Source of the DNA: an uncultured Halieaceae bacterium
GTDB lineage: Bacteria; Pseudomonadota; Gammaproteobacteria; Pseudomonadales; Halieaceae
Direction: 5' to 3'
Assembly (NCBI GenBank): GCA_913057135.1
Contig: CAJXNM010000024.1
Location: 1 to 44,107, forward strand
Length of the DNA: 44,107 bases
A program made the translations under genes and the position numbers. Of the stretch, positions 7,402 to 15,782 are shown one piece after another (position 1 is the first letter of the stretch; each line of letters starts with the position of its first letter). The notes under the pieces were generated by a model. That model made no database searches and was not told where the DNA came from. It saw only the letters and a list, made by a program, of their open reading frames with translations.

Positions 7402-7464
7402 GCTGGTGTCTCCGCTTCACTGTGTACCCAAAATATACCCAGTAAAATGCAAACACAACAGCAA

Positions 7465-7529
7465 ATTGGCAAACGAAATTACATTAGAAAAAAGCGGACA
7501 ATTGGCAAAAAATGCCGTAATTACAGTAA
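7465..7529. repeat. Arm-type repeats beside attR
   Basis: ATTGGCAAA occurs at 7465-7473 and again at 7501-7509, 36 bp apart. Each is followed by AATTACA(T/G)TA (7477-7486 and 7519-7528). The TTGGCAA core is the reverse complement of TTGCCAA, the tRNA anticodon loop found in both att copies. Integrase or excisionase binding is inferred. The stretch 7402-7594 holds no gene and is AT-rich, as expected for an att arm region. Confidence 0.5.
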
Positions 7530-7594
7530 TTTAGCTAAATATCAGGGGGAATATGCGTGTGGTAATGGTGGGGCGTGTTTATAGTGGCATACAA

Positions 7595-7639
7595 TTGCCA
7601 AGGTTGAGGTCGCGAGTTCGAACCTCGTTTCCCGCTCCA
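7595..7639 (+). repeat. attR: displaced tRNA-Gly 3' half
   Basis: This is the 45-bp partner of 116-160, ending in CCA. It lacks the acceptor 5' strand, D arm and 5' anticodon stem, so it is not a tRNA gene. It carries the T loop TTCGAAC and is probably the original chromosomal 3' end pushed away by integration. Confidence 0.93.
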
Positions 7640-7642
7640 GCT

Positions 7643-8749
7643 TCACACTAGTGCGTAGGCATTAAACGACGCTAGCACCTTTGTTACCTCTTCCAGTCGT
7701 CGCTCAAAACTAGACTTCAACGCGCGCTCGTTGACACTGTGATCCCCGTCCCCGAACGGACCCCATCCATCGAGGGTGGTGACGCCCATATGGGCCATCT
7801 CATTGGCATCGCTGACCCCTCCCCGGCTTTCGGTGGGCAGGGTGATACCGAGCAGTTGGTTGAGGGTTTTGAGCCAAGCCTGCTGTGCCTCGGTCGGCGC
7901 CATGACCTCCCGTTGTAAATTGCCTGACAAGGTCTGTGTCACTCCGGGGACCCACGTGTGCGCGACAATATCGTCAAGGGCTGCAAGCACCCGATCACGC
8001 TCTTCAATCTGGGTGAATCGCAACTCAAGCTGAATACTTGCCGAGGGTGAAATGGTATTGGCACCGATACCCCCCTTCATCTTACCGGGGTTAACCGTTG
8101 TGCCTTGCTTAAGATCTGTTAACCCAATGAGCGCCTCAACGATGCGTGCCGCGGCCAAATTCGCGTTGTGGCCATCGGCGTAATGGTTACCCGCATGAGC
8201 GGCTTTCCCCGTACAGTCAATCGTAAAGGTGCCTATGCCTTTTCGACCTATCACCACCTCGTGGTTTAAACCCGCCGCCTCAAAATCCATACAATAGCTG
8301 TAGGCCGTTGCTAACTGGCGGGTCAAGGGTCGGCTATCATCGCTTCCCTTCTCCTCGTCGCTGACCAATAACACATCGATATTGGCAAGACCGCCAGCCT
8401 GCGCCTGCACCGCAGCGAGGGCCTGAACGGCTATCGCATTGCCCCCTTTCATATCACAGGCGCCCGGGCCGTAAATCCAAGTATCATCCTCGCTAAAGCC
8501 CTCGAAGGTACCCGGTGGGAATACCGTATCGAGGTGACCTAGCAACAACAGACGAGGCTGGCCCTGCACCACCGGCGACGTAAAATACAAATGATCACCT
8601 AATGCCTCCCTTGGGAAGCGCTCACAGTGTAATCCCAAGCGCTCTAGACTCTCTTGCATCAGTTGCCCGTACGCATCCACCCCCGACTTATTGAGGGTGT
8701 AGGAATTAATCTCCATAGCCGCTTGTAAAGAACGAAAGTCGAACGCCAT
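7643..8749 (-). CDS. M20 family metallopeptidase, carboxypeptidase G2-like
   Basis: This 368-aa cytosolic di-zinc hydrolase has the M20 residues in order: H72 and D74 (GHLDTVF), bridging D99 (GACDMKGG), catalytic E132 and metal-binding E133 (SDEEKGS), E157 (MDFEAAG) and the last histidine in GDGDHSVNE. A dimerisation domain lies in the middle (about 175-285). The acidic residue at the fifth metal position and overall pattern fit glutamate-carboxypeptidase-like members, but the true substrate cannot be told. The start at 8749 has AGGGG about nine bases upstream; an in-frame ATG at 8791 lacks a ribosome site. It is divergent from the ATP-grasp/M14 operon, suggesting a shared pathway, and it is the first host gene beyond the satellite. 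Confidence 0.88.
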   Translation of the reverse strand: MAFDFRSLQAAMEINSYTLNKSGVDAYGQLMQESLERLGLHCERFPREALGDHLYFTSPVVQGQPRLLLLGHLDTVFPPGTFEGFSEDDTWIYGPGACDMKGGNAIAVQALAAVQAQAGGLANIDVLLVSDEEKGSDDSRPLTRQLATAYSYCMDFEAAGLNHEVVIGRKGIGTFTIDCTGKAAHAGNHYADGHNANLAAARIVEALIGLTDLKQGTTVNPGKMKGGIGANTISPSASIQLELRFTQIEERDRVLAALDDIVAHTWVPGVTQTLSGNLQREVMAPTEAQQAWLKTLNQLLGITLPTESRGGVSDANEMAHMGVTTLDGWGPFGDGDHSVNERALKSSFERRLEEVTKVLASFNAYALV

Positions 8750-8892
8750 TGGGTCACGCCCCTGCCGGTTAAATTGCGATAGTTGGGTCATTAAATTGTT
8801 ACGAAATTACGCTTTTGTCACCTTTTTTTTAATGCAAACGTGCATAATCTGCCCAATTACTGTTCATTAACCGCGGTACGGAGCCGTAAGCC

Positions 8893-9825
8893 ATGAACTC
8901 AGTCATGATCCCCCCGGGCGATGGCCCCCTTGTTGGTTTGTGGATGTACCAAAACGGCGGCGGCGACAGTGTCGAAAGAAAGCTGGTATCGCGCCTTCAG
9001 GAACGTGGCGCCCGGGTCATTACCGGCCTCAATCTTGCACAGTCCATTGCCGGACAGGGAGAAATCTTGTGTCAGGGTTTTCCCGTCGAAAGCCTCGATC
9101 TCTTTCTCAGTTACAACGCGGGGGAGCAAACGCCGTTTCAGGTCTATCTCTATGAAACCCTGAACCGCTCCGTCACCTGTATCAACAGCTGGGAGGCTTT
9201 CAATCTCACCGAAGACAAGTTCCTAACCGCTCACGCGTTACATCGTGCAGGCGTGCGCACCACCGACTACCGTTTATGTCATCGGGAGGACATTGACGGG
9301 CTCAAACGGACTATTCGGGAATGGGATGGTAGAGTGGTTTACAAACCGGTGCACGGCTGGGGCGGTACGGGTATTTTCAAAATAGAAGACGAGCGTCAAA
9401 TCGACGTATTGATGCCGTTTATTCATCGCCTCGACATGCCGCACTTTTATTTGGAGCGGTTCATTAACTACGACAAAACTGACTATCGTATCGACATTGT
9501 CGATGGTCAGTTCGTAGGCTGCTATGGTCGACAAGCCCCAGACGATGATTGGAAAACCAACATAACCAGTGGCGGCTCAGTGATTACACGAGAGGCCAAT
9601 GATGCAGTGGTAGAGGTGGCGATTCGCGCCGCTGAAGTCGTGGGTGCTGACATCGCCGGGGTCGATCTTATTTACGATCTGGACGCCGAAGAGTATGTCG
9701 TGCTTGAAGTAAACGGCATTCCTGCATTTGCTACCCCGGAGCAAGAGGCGATGGGTATTGATTTTAACGACCGCAAAATTTCGGTGCTCACCGACTTAAT
9801 CGCGCGCAAGATAGGAGTTGCATAA
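8893..9825 (+). CDS. RimK-like ATP-grasp ligase 1
   Basis: This 310-aa protein belongs to the ATP-grasp superfamily, nearest RimK/LysX-type amino-acid ligases that join a carboxylate to an amine through an acylphosphate. Visible motifs are the NSWEAFNLTEDKF entry (about 98-110), VVYKPVHGWGGTGIF (nucleotide loop), FYLERFINYDKTDYRI, the WKTNITSGGS signature and the Mg-binding end VVLEVNGIPAF. No signal peptide is present. GGAG lies nine bases before the ATG. It is the first gene of a three-gene operon whose next start follows its stop by one base. Confidence 0.87.
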   Translation: MNSVMIPPGDGPLVGLWMYQNGGGDSVERKLVSRLQERGARVITGLNLAQSIAGQGEILCQGFPVESLDLFLSYNAGEQTPFQVYLYETLNRSVTCINSWEAFNLTEDKFLTAHALHRAGVRTTDYRLCHREDIDGLKRTIREWDGRVVYKPVHGWGGTGIFKIEDERQIDVLMPFIHRLDMPHFYLERFINYDKTDYRIDIVDGQFVGCYGRQAPDDDWKTNITSGGSVITREANDAVVEVAIRAAEVVGADIAGVDLIYDLDAEEYVVLEVNGIPAFATPEQEAMGIDFNDRKISVLTDLIARKIGVA

Positions 9826-9826
9826 G

Positions 9827-10969
9827 GTGTCTGATCTGCCCCGACTGGGTCTCTTGTACCTCGACCACGTACTACAGTTCTTCGCACCATCTAATTTCAA
9901 AGGCTGGCCCGACAAAATTGAGATCGTGACCTACCACTGGGGCAATGACAAAGAGCGATTTATCAAAGAAGTACGCCGAAAAAAAATCGATGTGCTCATT
10001 GGCAATATACCTGCCACCGCCTATGAGACCTTTCGCGGCATTGCCCGGGAACTGCCCGAGGTACGCTTTGTTCCCTCGCTCGACACCCAATTTCCCAACA
10101 AATCCAAGGAAAACGTCACGCGCTTGTGCGAGAAATACGACATTCCTATTCCTCCCACACAAATTTTTTACGACAAGAACGAGGCCTACCGGTATCTCGA
10201 TCGCACAACCTTCCCAAAGATCATTAAGAAGTCCTACGGTCCATCGAACTACGGTGGCTACTTTGTTCACAAAGTCGATACCGCCGCCGAGGCCAAAGCC
10301 CTGTTTGATGCGAAGGGCTATTTCCCCTACTACTTACAGGATTTTGTACCTATGGCCGCCGACATTCGCGTCATGCTGATCGGACATCGGCCGGTATGCG
10401 CCTTTTGGCGTCGTCCTGCTGACGGCGGCTGGCTCACAAACACGAGCCAAGGGGGCAATATGGATTACGCCGATGTTCCCCAGGAGGTGCTCGATTTATC
10501 GGTGCGGGTGTCCAAAGCAACCAAAGCGGAGTACTTCGCCTGTGATGTGGCTGTAGGAAAAGATGGCTCCCTCTCCATCCTTGAGTGTGCCACCGCTTTT
10601 GCCGCCTTCCCCTACATCAGAGACTGGATAGGCCAATATTTGGTGTGGCTGTTATCAGAGGGTAAATTCCGCAAACCGTGGATTCCCCTGTACAACTGGG
10701 AAGAGCTAGGCAAACTGAGCAGTCGTGTGCTGCGGCGTATGCGGCACATACACTTTGATCAAGACCCCAGTTTGTGCGCCTCCGAGACAGGGGAGATGTA
10801 TCAGGATTTCGATGAAGAACAGGGCTATCCGCTGGAAGTAATTACGCCAAGAGACAGCGAGGAATGGCCCAGCGAACAATGGCAACGCACTCCCCTCAAG
10901 AGCGAGCCAGATAGCTCCCCAGAGAACGACACATCGGGTAATCACGCGGTATCTAGGACCCAACCATGA
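9827..10969 (+). CDS. RimK-like ATP-grasp ligase 2 with acidic tail
   Basis: This 380-aa protein is a second, divergent ATP-grasp enzyme: FPKIIKKSYGPSNYGGYFV (nucleotide-binding lysine and loop), YYLQDFVPMAADIRVML, WLTNTSQGGNM (RimK-type signature) and the metal-binding end SILECATAF, in which the usual LEVN asparagine is replaced by alanine, so activity may be altered. The last 80 residues are acidic and proline/serine-rich, probably disordered. GTG at 9827 is chosen because AGGAG lies nine bases upstream; a TTG at 9818 is too close to it. It ends in an ATGA overlap with the M14 gene. Confidence 0.85.
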   Translation: MSDLPRLGLLYLDHVLQFFAPSNFKGWPDKIEIVTYHWGNDKERFIKEVRRKKIDVLIGNIPATAYETFRGIARELPEVRFVPSLDTQFPNKSKENVTRLCEKYDIPIPPTQIFYDKNEAYRYLDRTTFPKIIKKSYGPSNYGGYFVHKVDTAAEAKALFDAKGYFPYYLQDFVPMAADIRVMLIGHRPVCAFWRRPADGGWLTNTSQGGNMDYADVPQEVLDLSVRVSKATKAEYFACDVAVGKDGSLSILECATAFAAFPYIRDWIGQYLVWLLSEGKFRKPWIPLYNWEELGKLSSRVLRRMRHIHFDQDPSLCASETGEMYQDFDEEQGYPLEVITPRDSEEWPSEQWQRTPLKSEPDSSPENDTSGNHAVSRTQP

Positions 10970-13629
10970 AAAAACCCTACATCGGATACGCCCAGTTGTT
11001 GGCGTATCTGGAACAGGTCGCCCTCGAATTTCCAGATCTGATTAACGTCACATCGATTGGTGATACCTGGGAGCAGCGCCCGATCATGCTGGCAACCCTT
11101 AGCCTGGGCGCAGCTGCCGACACCAAACCTGCACTACTTTTCACCGGTACCATCCACGCACGGGAGTGGATTGGTATTGAGCTGGCGTACCACTTTATTC
11201 GCTACGTCACCCGGCACTACCGGTACAACCCACTACTGAGACAATCGTTAGAGCGCAGTGCCTTTTACATTGTGCCCTGCCTAAACCCCGACGGCTTTGA
11301 GTTTTCTCGCAAGCATTTTTCATTTTGGCGTAAAAACCGACGGGACAACGGTGATGGTACCTATGGGGTTGATCTCAATCGTAATTTCGGCATCCGATTT
11401 AAGGGACGCAGCGATACCAGTGCCAGCACGTATAGCGGGCCAAAGGCGTTTTCAGAGCCCGAAACCCAAGCACTGAAAAGCTTCGTAGAGAGCCATCCGA
11501 ATATCGCCGTTGCCCTCGACTATCACTCTCAAGGCAATGTGTTCTTCCCCGCCCACAAGTTCAATCACGAGGCGGAGGTCGATACCACCGACCTGAACAC
11601 GCTCTGTGCCAATATGGCATGGGAGATTCGTAAAGTTAGCGGCAGGCGCTACGGCATCCATCGGGGTAAACCACCGACTAACCTTATTAACGGTAGCCAG
11701 CGGGAATATCTATACCACAAGGGCATCCTCTCAACCGTCGTTGAGGTCGGCACTCGAAATATCCCCGACTACTTCGAGGATATGACCCAAAGCGTCAATG
11801 AAAATATCCCTGCACTGATTCATGCGCTCAGTGTTACCGCGAATTATGGGCCAAGTGCCCCTAGTCGGCCCCGTGATTTCAACTTACGTCAGGGCAGTGA
11901 TACGGAGCTGGAGCTCGAGTGGGACTATGACGGCAGCGATAGCGTCTATTTCGAAGTCTTCCGCAGCACCGAGCACAAATCCCACTGCAACGAAGAAACC
12001 CGCGTGGGCATCACCCGCAACCGGCACTTCACGGACATTCAATTAGAGCCGGGCACCAACTACTATTACAAAGTGCGCGCTGTCAGTGAGCCAAACGACC
12101 AAGCGGGCCCATTCGCACCTGAACTCAAGCTGCGCACCGAGCTCGCAGAGCACCAATTTCGCCGCACGATCTTTCCCGCGCCCCAAAAAATCGGCTACTT
12201 GTCGGAAAAAAACCAAAAGAAAAACCCCTCCCACTTTGGCCACAACTCCTTATTTGTGGGTGTCAGTCGCGGTCGCGGTGTCTGCTACGGGGTAGTGGAA
12301 TTTAATCTCGACCTGTTACCCGACGATGCTGAAATCACCCGTGCGGGCTTCAGCCTGTACCCAATGAATCGGGTTGCCGCCAAAATCGAGCGCTTCGGGG
12401 AATGGGGCATCGCTTTTCTCGACATTGATTCAGTTAACGATGTGACATCCTTCGATCAAATTCGCGACGCCCAGGTGCTGCACACCTCCAGCGCTATCGA
12501 GTCGGACAAAGTGCCCCAGGGTATCTGGTTAAACTGGCAGCTCAATGGTGCCGAGCGACGCTTGCTACAGCGACATATAGAACTGGGGCGGGTGCTGATT
12601 CGGGTTGAGGGCCCAACCACCCTGCCCCTGGGCGATGACAGCCAAATGATGCAATTCGATATTGGCTTTGGCCCGTTTGGTAATGGCATACATTACCGTC
12701 CCAGTCTTGACGTTGTCTTCAACCGTCGCCCCTCTCAGGTGGCGATTCGTCCCGTGTCTGTGCGCACAGTAACGCCCTCGGGGACTGACGATGACAAACT
12801 GATCGCGGGATTCAATGCTGATGGCGAGAAACTTTACGGACAAGCAGACTTCGTCTTAGGAGGTATGCCATCGCCCCAACGAACCGTCATTACCGAAGCC
12901 ACGTTGCGGCTGGAGAACACCTCTGTACCCGATGCGGATCAAGATATTCGATTCTCGGTGGAACTGGCGGCTGTGGCCGATGATGATTACAACAGCGTCC
13001 GTCAACGGGAACGCATCCAGTACATCGGCTACGAGGTCGATCGTGCAACCCTGGCCAAGCGCTCGGTGCATTTCTTCAAATTCGATCGGCTGTCCCGTCA
13101 AATTCTCGAGCAGTACTACGCAGAGCGACGGGATGTGCAATTCCTGATCCGCGCAACGACGGCGCTGAAGGACGGTAAGAATACCCAAGTAAGTTGGCGC
13201 AATGAGCCCTCCGAGCATCAACAGCCCGAGCTGCTCATAAGCTTCGTTGAGCGCCCGCGAACACCACCGCCGTCACCCAGTCATGTCAAAGTGACTATCG
13301 ATAACGGGGTTGCTCGTATCACTTGGCAATTGGCTGACAGCGAAGACTTGGTCGGCGCGATGGTGGTAAGAAACCGATTCCACCCGCCAAAATCCCCTTT
13401 TGACGGCGTCAAAATTTATGCTGGTCGCGACGGCTACACCAATGACCGGTTCGGGAACGCCAATATTCCCAAGTATTACGCGGTTTTCGCCTATGACACC
13501 GTGCCCCAGTATTCGACGCCGGCAGTGGTTCACTTTATCGATCGTAATGGTGTGATTGTGGAACCATCGCCGGCGCCTGATCTTGATGCTGAAACCGAAG
13601 AGCTGCTTCAAGCGAATCTAGACGATTGA
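10966..13629 (+). CDS. Large M14 zinc carboxypeptidase with FN3 and beta-sandwich domains
   Basis: This 887-aa protein opens with a full M14 domain: zinc ligands H64 and E67 (HAREWIG) and H187 (DYHSQG), substrate-binding N138/R139 (DLNRNFG) and general base E260 (VVEVGTR). A fibronectin type III-like domain follows (about 308-395), then two repeats resembling DNRLRE/CBM96-type beta-sandwiches (about 400-605 and 615-785), and a last FN3-like segment (about 795-870). No signal peptide is visible, although such accessory domains are usual in exported enzymes. It would remove C-terminal residues from a peptide or protein, perhaps reversing the work of the coupled ligases. Its start shares ATGA with the preceding stop, so translation is coupled. 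Domain edges are approximate. Confidence 0.88.
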   Translation: MKKPYIGYAQLLAYLEQVALEFPDLINVTSIGDTWEQRPIMLATLSLGAAADTKPALLFTGTIHAREWIGIELAYHFIRYVTRHYRYNPLLRQSLERSAFYIVPCLNPDGFEFSRKHFSFWRKNRRDNGDGTYGVDLNRNFGIRFKGRSDTSASTYSGPKAFSEPETQALKSFVESHPNIAVALDYHSQGNVFFPAHKFNHEAEVDTTDLNTLCANMAWEIRKVSGRRYGIHRGKPPTNLINGSQREYLYHKGILSTVVEVGTRNIPDYFEDMTQSVNENIPALIHALSVTANYGPSAPSRPRDFNLRQGSDTELELEWDYDGSDSVYFEVFRSTEHKSHCNEETRVGITRNRHFTDIQLEPGTNYYYKVRAVSEPNDQAGPFAPELKLRTELAEHQFRRTIFPAPQKIGYLSEKNQKKNPSHFGHNSLFVGVSRGRGVCYGVVEFNLDLLPDDAEITRAGFSLYPMNRVAAKIERFGEWGIAFLDIDSVNDVTSFDQIRDAQVLHTSSAIESDKVPQGIWLNWQLNGAERRLLQRHIELGRVLIRVEGPTTLPLGDDSQMMQFDIGFGPFGNGIHYRPSLDVVFNRRPSQVAIRPVSVRTVTPSGTDDDKLIAGFNADGEKLYGQADFVLGGMPSPQRTVITEATLRLENTSVPDADQDIRFSVELAAVADDDYNSVRQRERIQYIGYEVDRATLAKRSVHFFKFDRLSRQILEQYYAERRDVQFLIRATTALKDGKNTQVSWRNEPSEHQQPELLISFVERPRTPPPSPSHVKVTIDNGVARITWQLADSEDLVGAMVVRNRFHPPKSPFDGVKIYAGRDGYTNDRFGNANIPKYYAVFAYDTVPQYSTPAVVHFIDRNGVIVEPSPAPDLDAETEELLQANLDD

Positions 13630-13631
13630 CA

Positions 13632-14027
13632 CTAGTCGTCAGACTCTTTCTCAAGTTTGATCGATAAGCTATTGATACAATAGCGCAAACCGGTATCCGT
13701 GGGGCCATCGGGAAAGACGTGGCCCAGGTGCCCACCGCAGTTTTGGCATAAAACCTCGGTGCGAATCATGCCGTGGCTAGTGTCACGCGCCTCGGCGATG
13801 GTATTGGCTTGTGCCGGCTTGTCGAAGCTGGGCCAGCCGCAGCCAGCATCGAATTTACTGCCCGACTCGAACAGGGGTTCGCCACAACCGCGACAGCGAT
13901 ACACCCCTTCCTCGTTACAGTCCCAATACTCACCGGTAAAGGCCCGCTCGGTGCCCTTCTCTCTCAACACATGGTATTCATCGGGCGTTAACCGATCCCG
14001 CCAATAGCTGTCGTCTTGCTCGCTCAT
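13632..14027 (-). CDS. msrB: Peptide-methionine (R)-S-oxide reductase MsrB
   Basis: This 131-aa enzyme reduces methionine-R-sulfoxide in oxidised proteins, using thioredoxin. The structural zinc site is formed by CRGC (about residue 45) and CQNC (about 94). The substrate region is CGWPSFDKP, and the catalytic cysteine lies in [10 protein letters not shown] near the C-terminus. Length is normal for the family. AGGAG lies six bases before the ATG. It converges on the M14 gene with only two bases between stops. Confidence 0.97.
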   Translation of the reverse strand: MSEQDDSYWRDRLTPDEYHVLREKGTERAFTGEYWDCNEEGVYRCRGCGEPLFESGSKFDAGCGWPSFDKPAQANTIAEARDTSHGMIRTEVLCQNCGGHLGHVFPDGPTDTGLRYCINSLSIKLEKESDD

Positions 14028-14073
14028 GGGTCTCTCCTAAACCTTTACTGGGCTAACATGTTAGTGGGCTAAT

Positions 14074-14102
14074 ATTTTAACCAGTGAGTCACTCTTGTTT
14101 AA
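14074..14102 (-). promoter_or_regulatory. Likely msrB promoter
   Basis: On the minus strand TTAAAC (14097-14102) is followed after 17 bases by TAAAAT (14074-14079). The -10 matches at five of six positions and the -35 is weak. The leader to the msrB ATG would be about 40 nt. Confidence 0.45.
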
Positions 14103-14113
14103 CGGACAACGGA

Positions 14114-15256
14114 CTAGCGCCATTGTGTGCCTAAGCCGCATAAAACCTGTTGCTGAGCGATAGTAGGCATACCCGATAGCGTCAGTTGAGTTCCCCGCAG
14201 CTCTCCACGTAACGGGTAATGGGCACGCAGTCGATCAAAATCGGCGGCCATAACACCGGGATTTGCACAGGCACGTAATGCACGGTCGTCCTCTATAATG
14301 GGGTAGTGCTGCAATAATAACTGCTCGCACCAATCAGCCTGACGCAAATCAATAGCAGTGGCGTCGAACGTCCTTACACAGGACGTTTCTACTGGGGGCT
14401 GCTCGGCCATGAGCCCAGACCGCTGCAGGGCGCCCACCAACTGCTCTGTGGCCAACTCCTTGGCTAACTCGCTATAGCCGGCAATGTGCGGCGTTGCGAT
14501 CAAGGTATGGGCCAGTAGTTGTTCATCAATAGCCGGTTCATCGGGCCAAGTGTCGAGCACTAGCTGTGAGCCGCGCTCGACCAAACCATCTAATGCAGAA
14601 CGGGGAATAAGCCCACCGCGGCCAGCGTTGATAAGCAACTGGGGCGCAACGATCCGCTCCACCAAATGCTGGGACACTAGATGGCGGCTCGGCCAGGGTG
14701 GCGTGTTGTGTAAGCTGGCATGCAATGTCACGACCGATTGGGACAGGGCAGATTCCAAATCGGCTGCCGCAAGCTGAGAAGGCACGACCTGCCATGGATC
14801 CCAGACTGTGGGCCGTGCACCGAGTGCCAGCAGTAGCGTTGCCACGCGCTGACCCACCGCACCATACCCCACAACCCCGACTGATAAACCGCCCATCACA
14901 TCGGGCAGTCGTCCCGACGCAGCGATCGCTGTCATAACATACTCGGCGACCGCGTTGGCATTAGCGCCCGGCGCTGCCGCAACGGGAATACCCAACTCAG
15001 CAAGTGCCGGAACATCGATATGATCAGTACCCGCGGTAGCCGTGCCGACAAAACGCACGGGGGTGCCCTTTACTAACTCGGTGTCCACTCGGGTGATCGA
15101 GCGAACTAGAAGAATGTCACAATGCTGTAAGTGATCGCGAGTAATGCCCCTACCCGGCAGCTGGAGTATGTCCGGCGATAGCGCTCGCAAACCGGGGGTT
15201 AACGCAATATTGCTGTCGCAAACAATTTTCAGCACGGCATCGCCCAATTTACTCAC
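14114..15256 (-). CDS. pdxB: 4-phosphoerythronate dehydrogenase PdxB
   Basis: This 380-aa NAD-dependent D-2-hydroxyacid dehydrogenase oxidises 4-phospho-D-erythronate in the DXP-dependent route to pyridoxal phosphate. It has the GVVGYGAVG nucleotide-binding loop (about 130), the catalytic arginine in INAGRGGLI, an acidic partner in WPDEPAID and the histidine in IATPHIAGYS. The extra C-terminal dimerisation domain (about 290-380) separates PdxB from SerA. The GTG start overlaps the epmC stop as GTGA; a GTG seven codons later (15235) would also fit. Confidence 0.96.
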   Translation of the reverse strand: MSKLGDAVLKIVCDSNIALTPGLRALSPDILQLPGRGITRDHLQHCDILLVRSITRVDTELVKGTPVRFVGTATAGTDHIDVPALAELGIPVAAAPGANANAVAEYVMTAIAASGRLPDVMGGLSVGVVGYGAVGQRVATLLLALGARPTVWDPWQVVPSQLAAADLESALSQSVVTLHASLHNTPPWPSRHLVSQHLVERIVAPQLLINAGRGGLIPRSALDGLVERGSQLVLDTWPDEPAIDEQLLAHTLIATPHIAGYSELAKELATEQLVGALQRSGLMAEQPPVETSCVRTFDATAIDLRQADWCEQLLLQHYPIIEDDRALRACANPGVMAADFDRLRAHYPLRGELRGTQLTLSGMPTIAQQQVLCGLGTQWR

Positions 15257-15777
15257 CGCAGGGTTTTAGCGTGCGCCATCAGTGCTCGGTGGAAAAGAGC
15301 TGCGCGCTTAGGCAGACCCACGCGCCCATAATGATCAATCGCCTGTTGAATACGCCGCTCGAAGTCACGGCGAGCCTGTTCGGTTATTGGCAAGGACAAA
15401 TTATCGATACTGGGGGCAAAGGATAGGCCCAGCGCCGAACAAAACAGCGACTCTAAAGCCTGTGGTTTGGCCTCAACGGCGAAAAAGGCCGCTTGCTCCT
15501 GTGCGCTCCGATCGTCGGGGCTGTACCAATACCCGTAATCAACCAAACCACGACGCCCGGCACCCGCATGACACCAGTGGGCGACCTCGTGCAATGCACT
15601 GCGAGGATAATCAGCACGAAAATAGATAGTAGCGGGTGCTGAGGTCGTGGCGGGCTCGTACAAAGGCTCTACCGCCCCGCCTTTCAAACAGACGTTGTAG
15701 GATGATTTGAAAAGGCGATCGAACAGCGACTGCAATTCCCGTGCGCTGATAGGGTCAGCGGCTTCATAGTGAGCCAT
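15253..15777 (-). CDS. epmC: Elongation factor P hydroxylase EpmC
   Basis: This 174-aa protein matches EpmC (YfcM), which hydroxylates the beta-lysylated lysine of EF-P. The metal site is seen in ALHEVAHWCHAG (HE and H) and a downstream acidic residue in SAQEQAAFFAVEAK. Length is close to the E. coli protein (about 180). It overlaps pdxB by four bases and follows tusA by five bases, so it sits in a tusA-epmC-pdxB operon. The EF-P lysylation genes epmA and epmB are not in the window. Confidence 0.93.
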   Translation of the reverse strand: MAHYEAADPISARELQSLFDRLFKSSYNVCLKGGAVEPLYEPATTSAPATIYFRADYPRSALHEVAHWCHAGAGRRGLVDYGYWYSPDDRSAQEQAAFFAVEAKPQALESLFCSALGLSFAPSIDNLSLPITEQARRDFERRIQQAIDHYGRVGLPKRAALFHRALMAHAKTLR

Positions 15778-15782
15778 TGGGT

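Larger units (their letters stand above)
116..7639. mobile_element. Integrated phage-satellite-like element with its own capsid gene
   Basis: The element is bounded by 45-bp direct repeats of the tRNA-Gly 3' half and carries a tyrosine integrase next to the right repeat. All seven genes are on the minus strand, in the order integrase, 157-aa unknown, AlpA-like regulator, primase, VapE-like helicase, 129-aa unknown, protease-capsid fusion. Integrase, AlpA and primase/VapE are the core of phage-inducible chromosomal islands and P4-like satellites. Capsid-forming satellites are known but normally also carry terminase, portal and connector genes, none of which is present here. It could be a minimal satellite that supplies a capsid to a helper's packaging machinery, or a reduced relic. 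The intact reading frames, both att sites and clean intergenic signals argue against heavy decay. Confidence 0.88.

Noticed and set aside
7595-7639. Second tRNA-Gly gene
   Set aside because: Only the 3' half is present; acceptor 5' strand and D arm are missing, so it is an att remnant.
8893-13629. ATP-grasp/M14 cluster as an anti-phage defence system
   Set aside because: It lies beside a satellite, but no nuclease, toxin, sensor or transmembrane effector is present, and the enzymes point to peptide chemistry instead.
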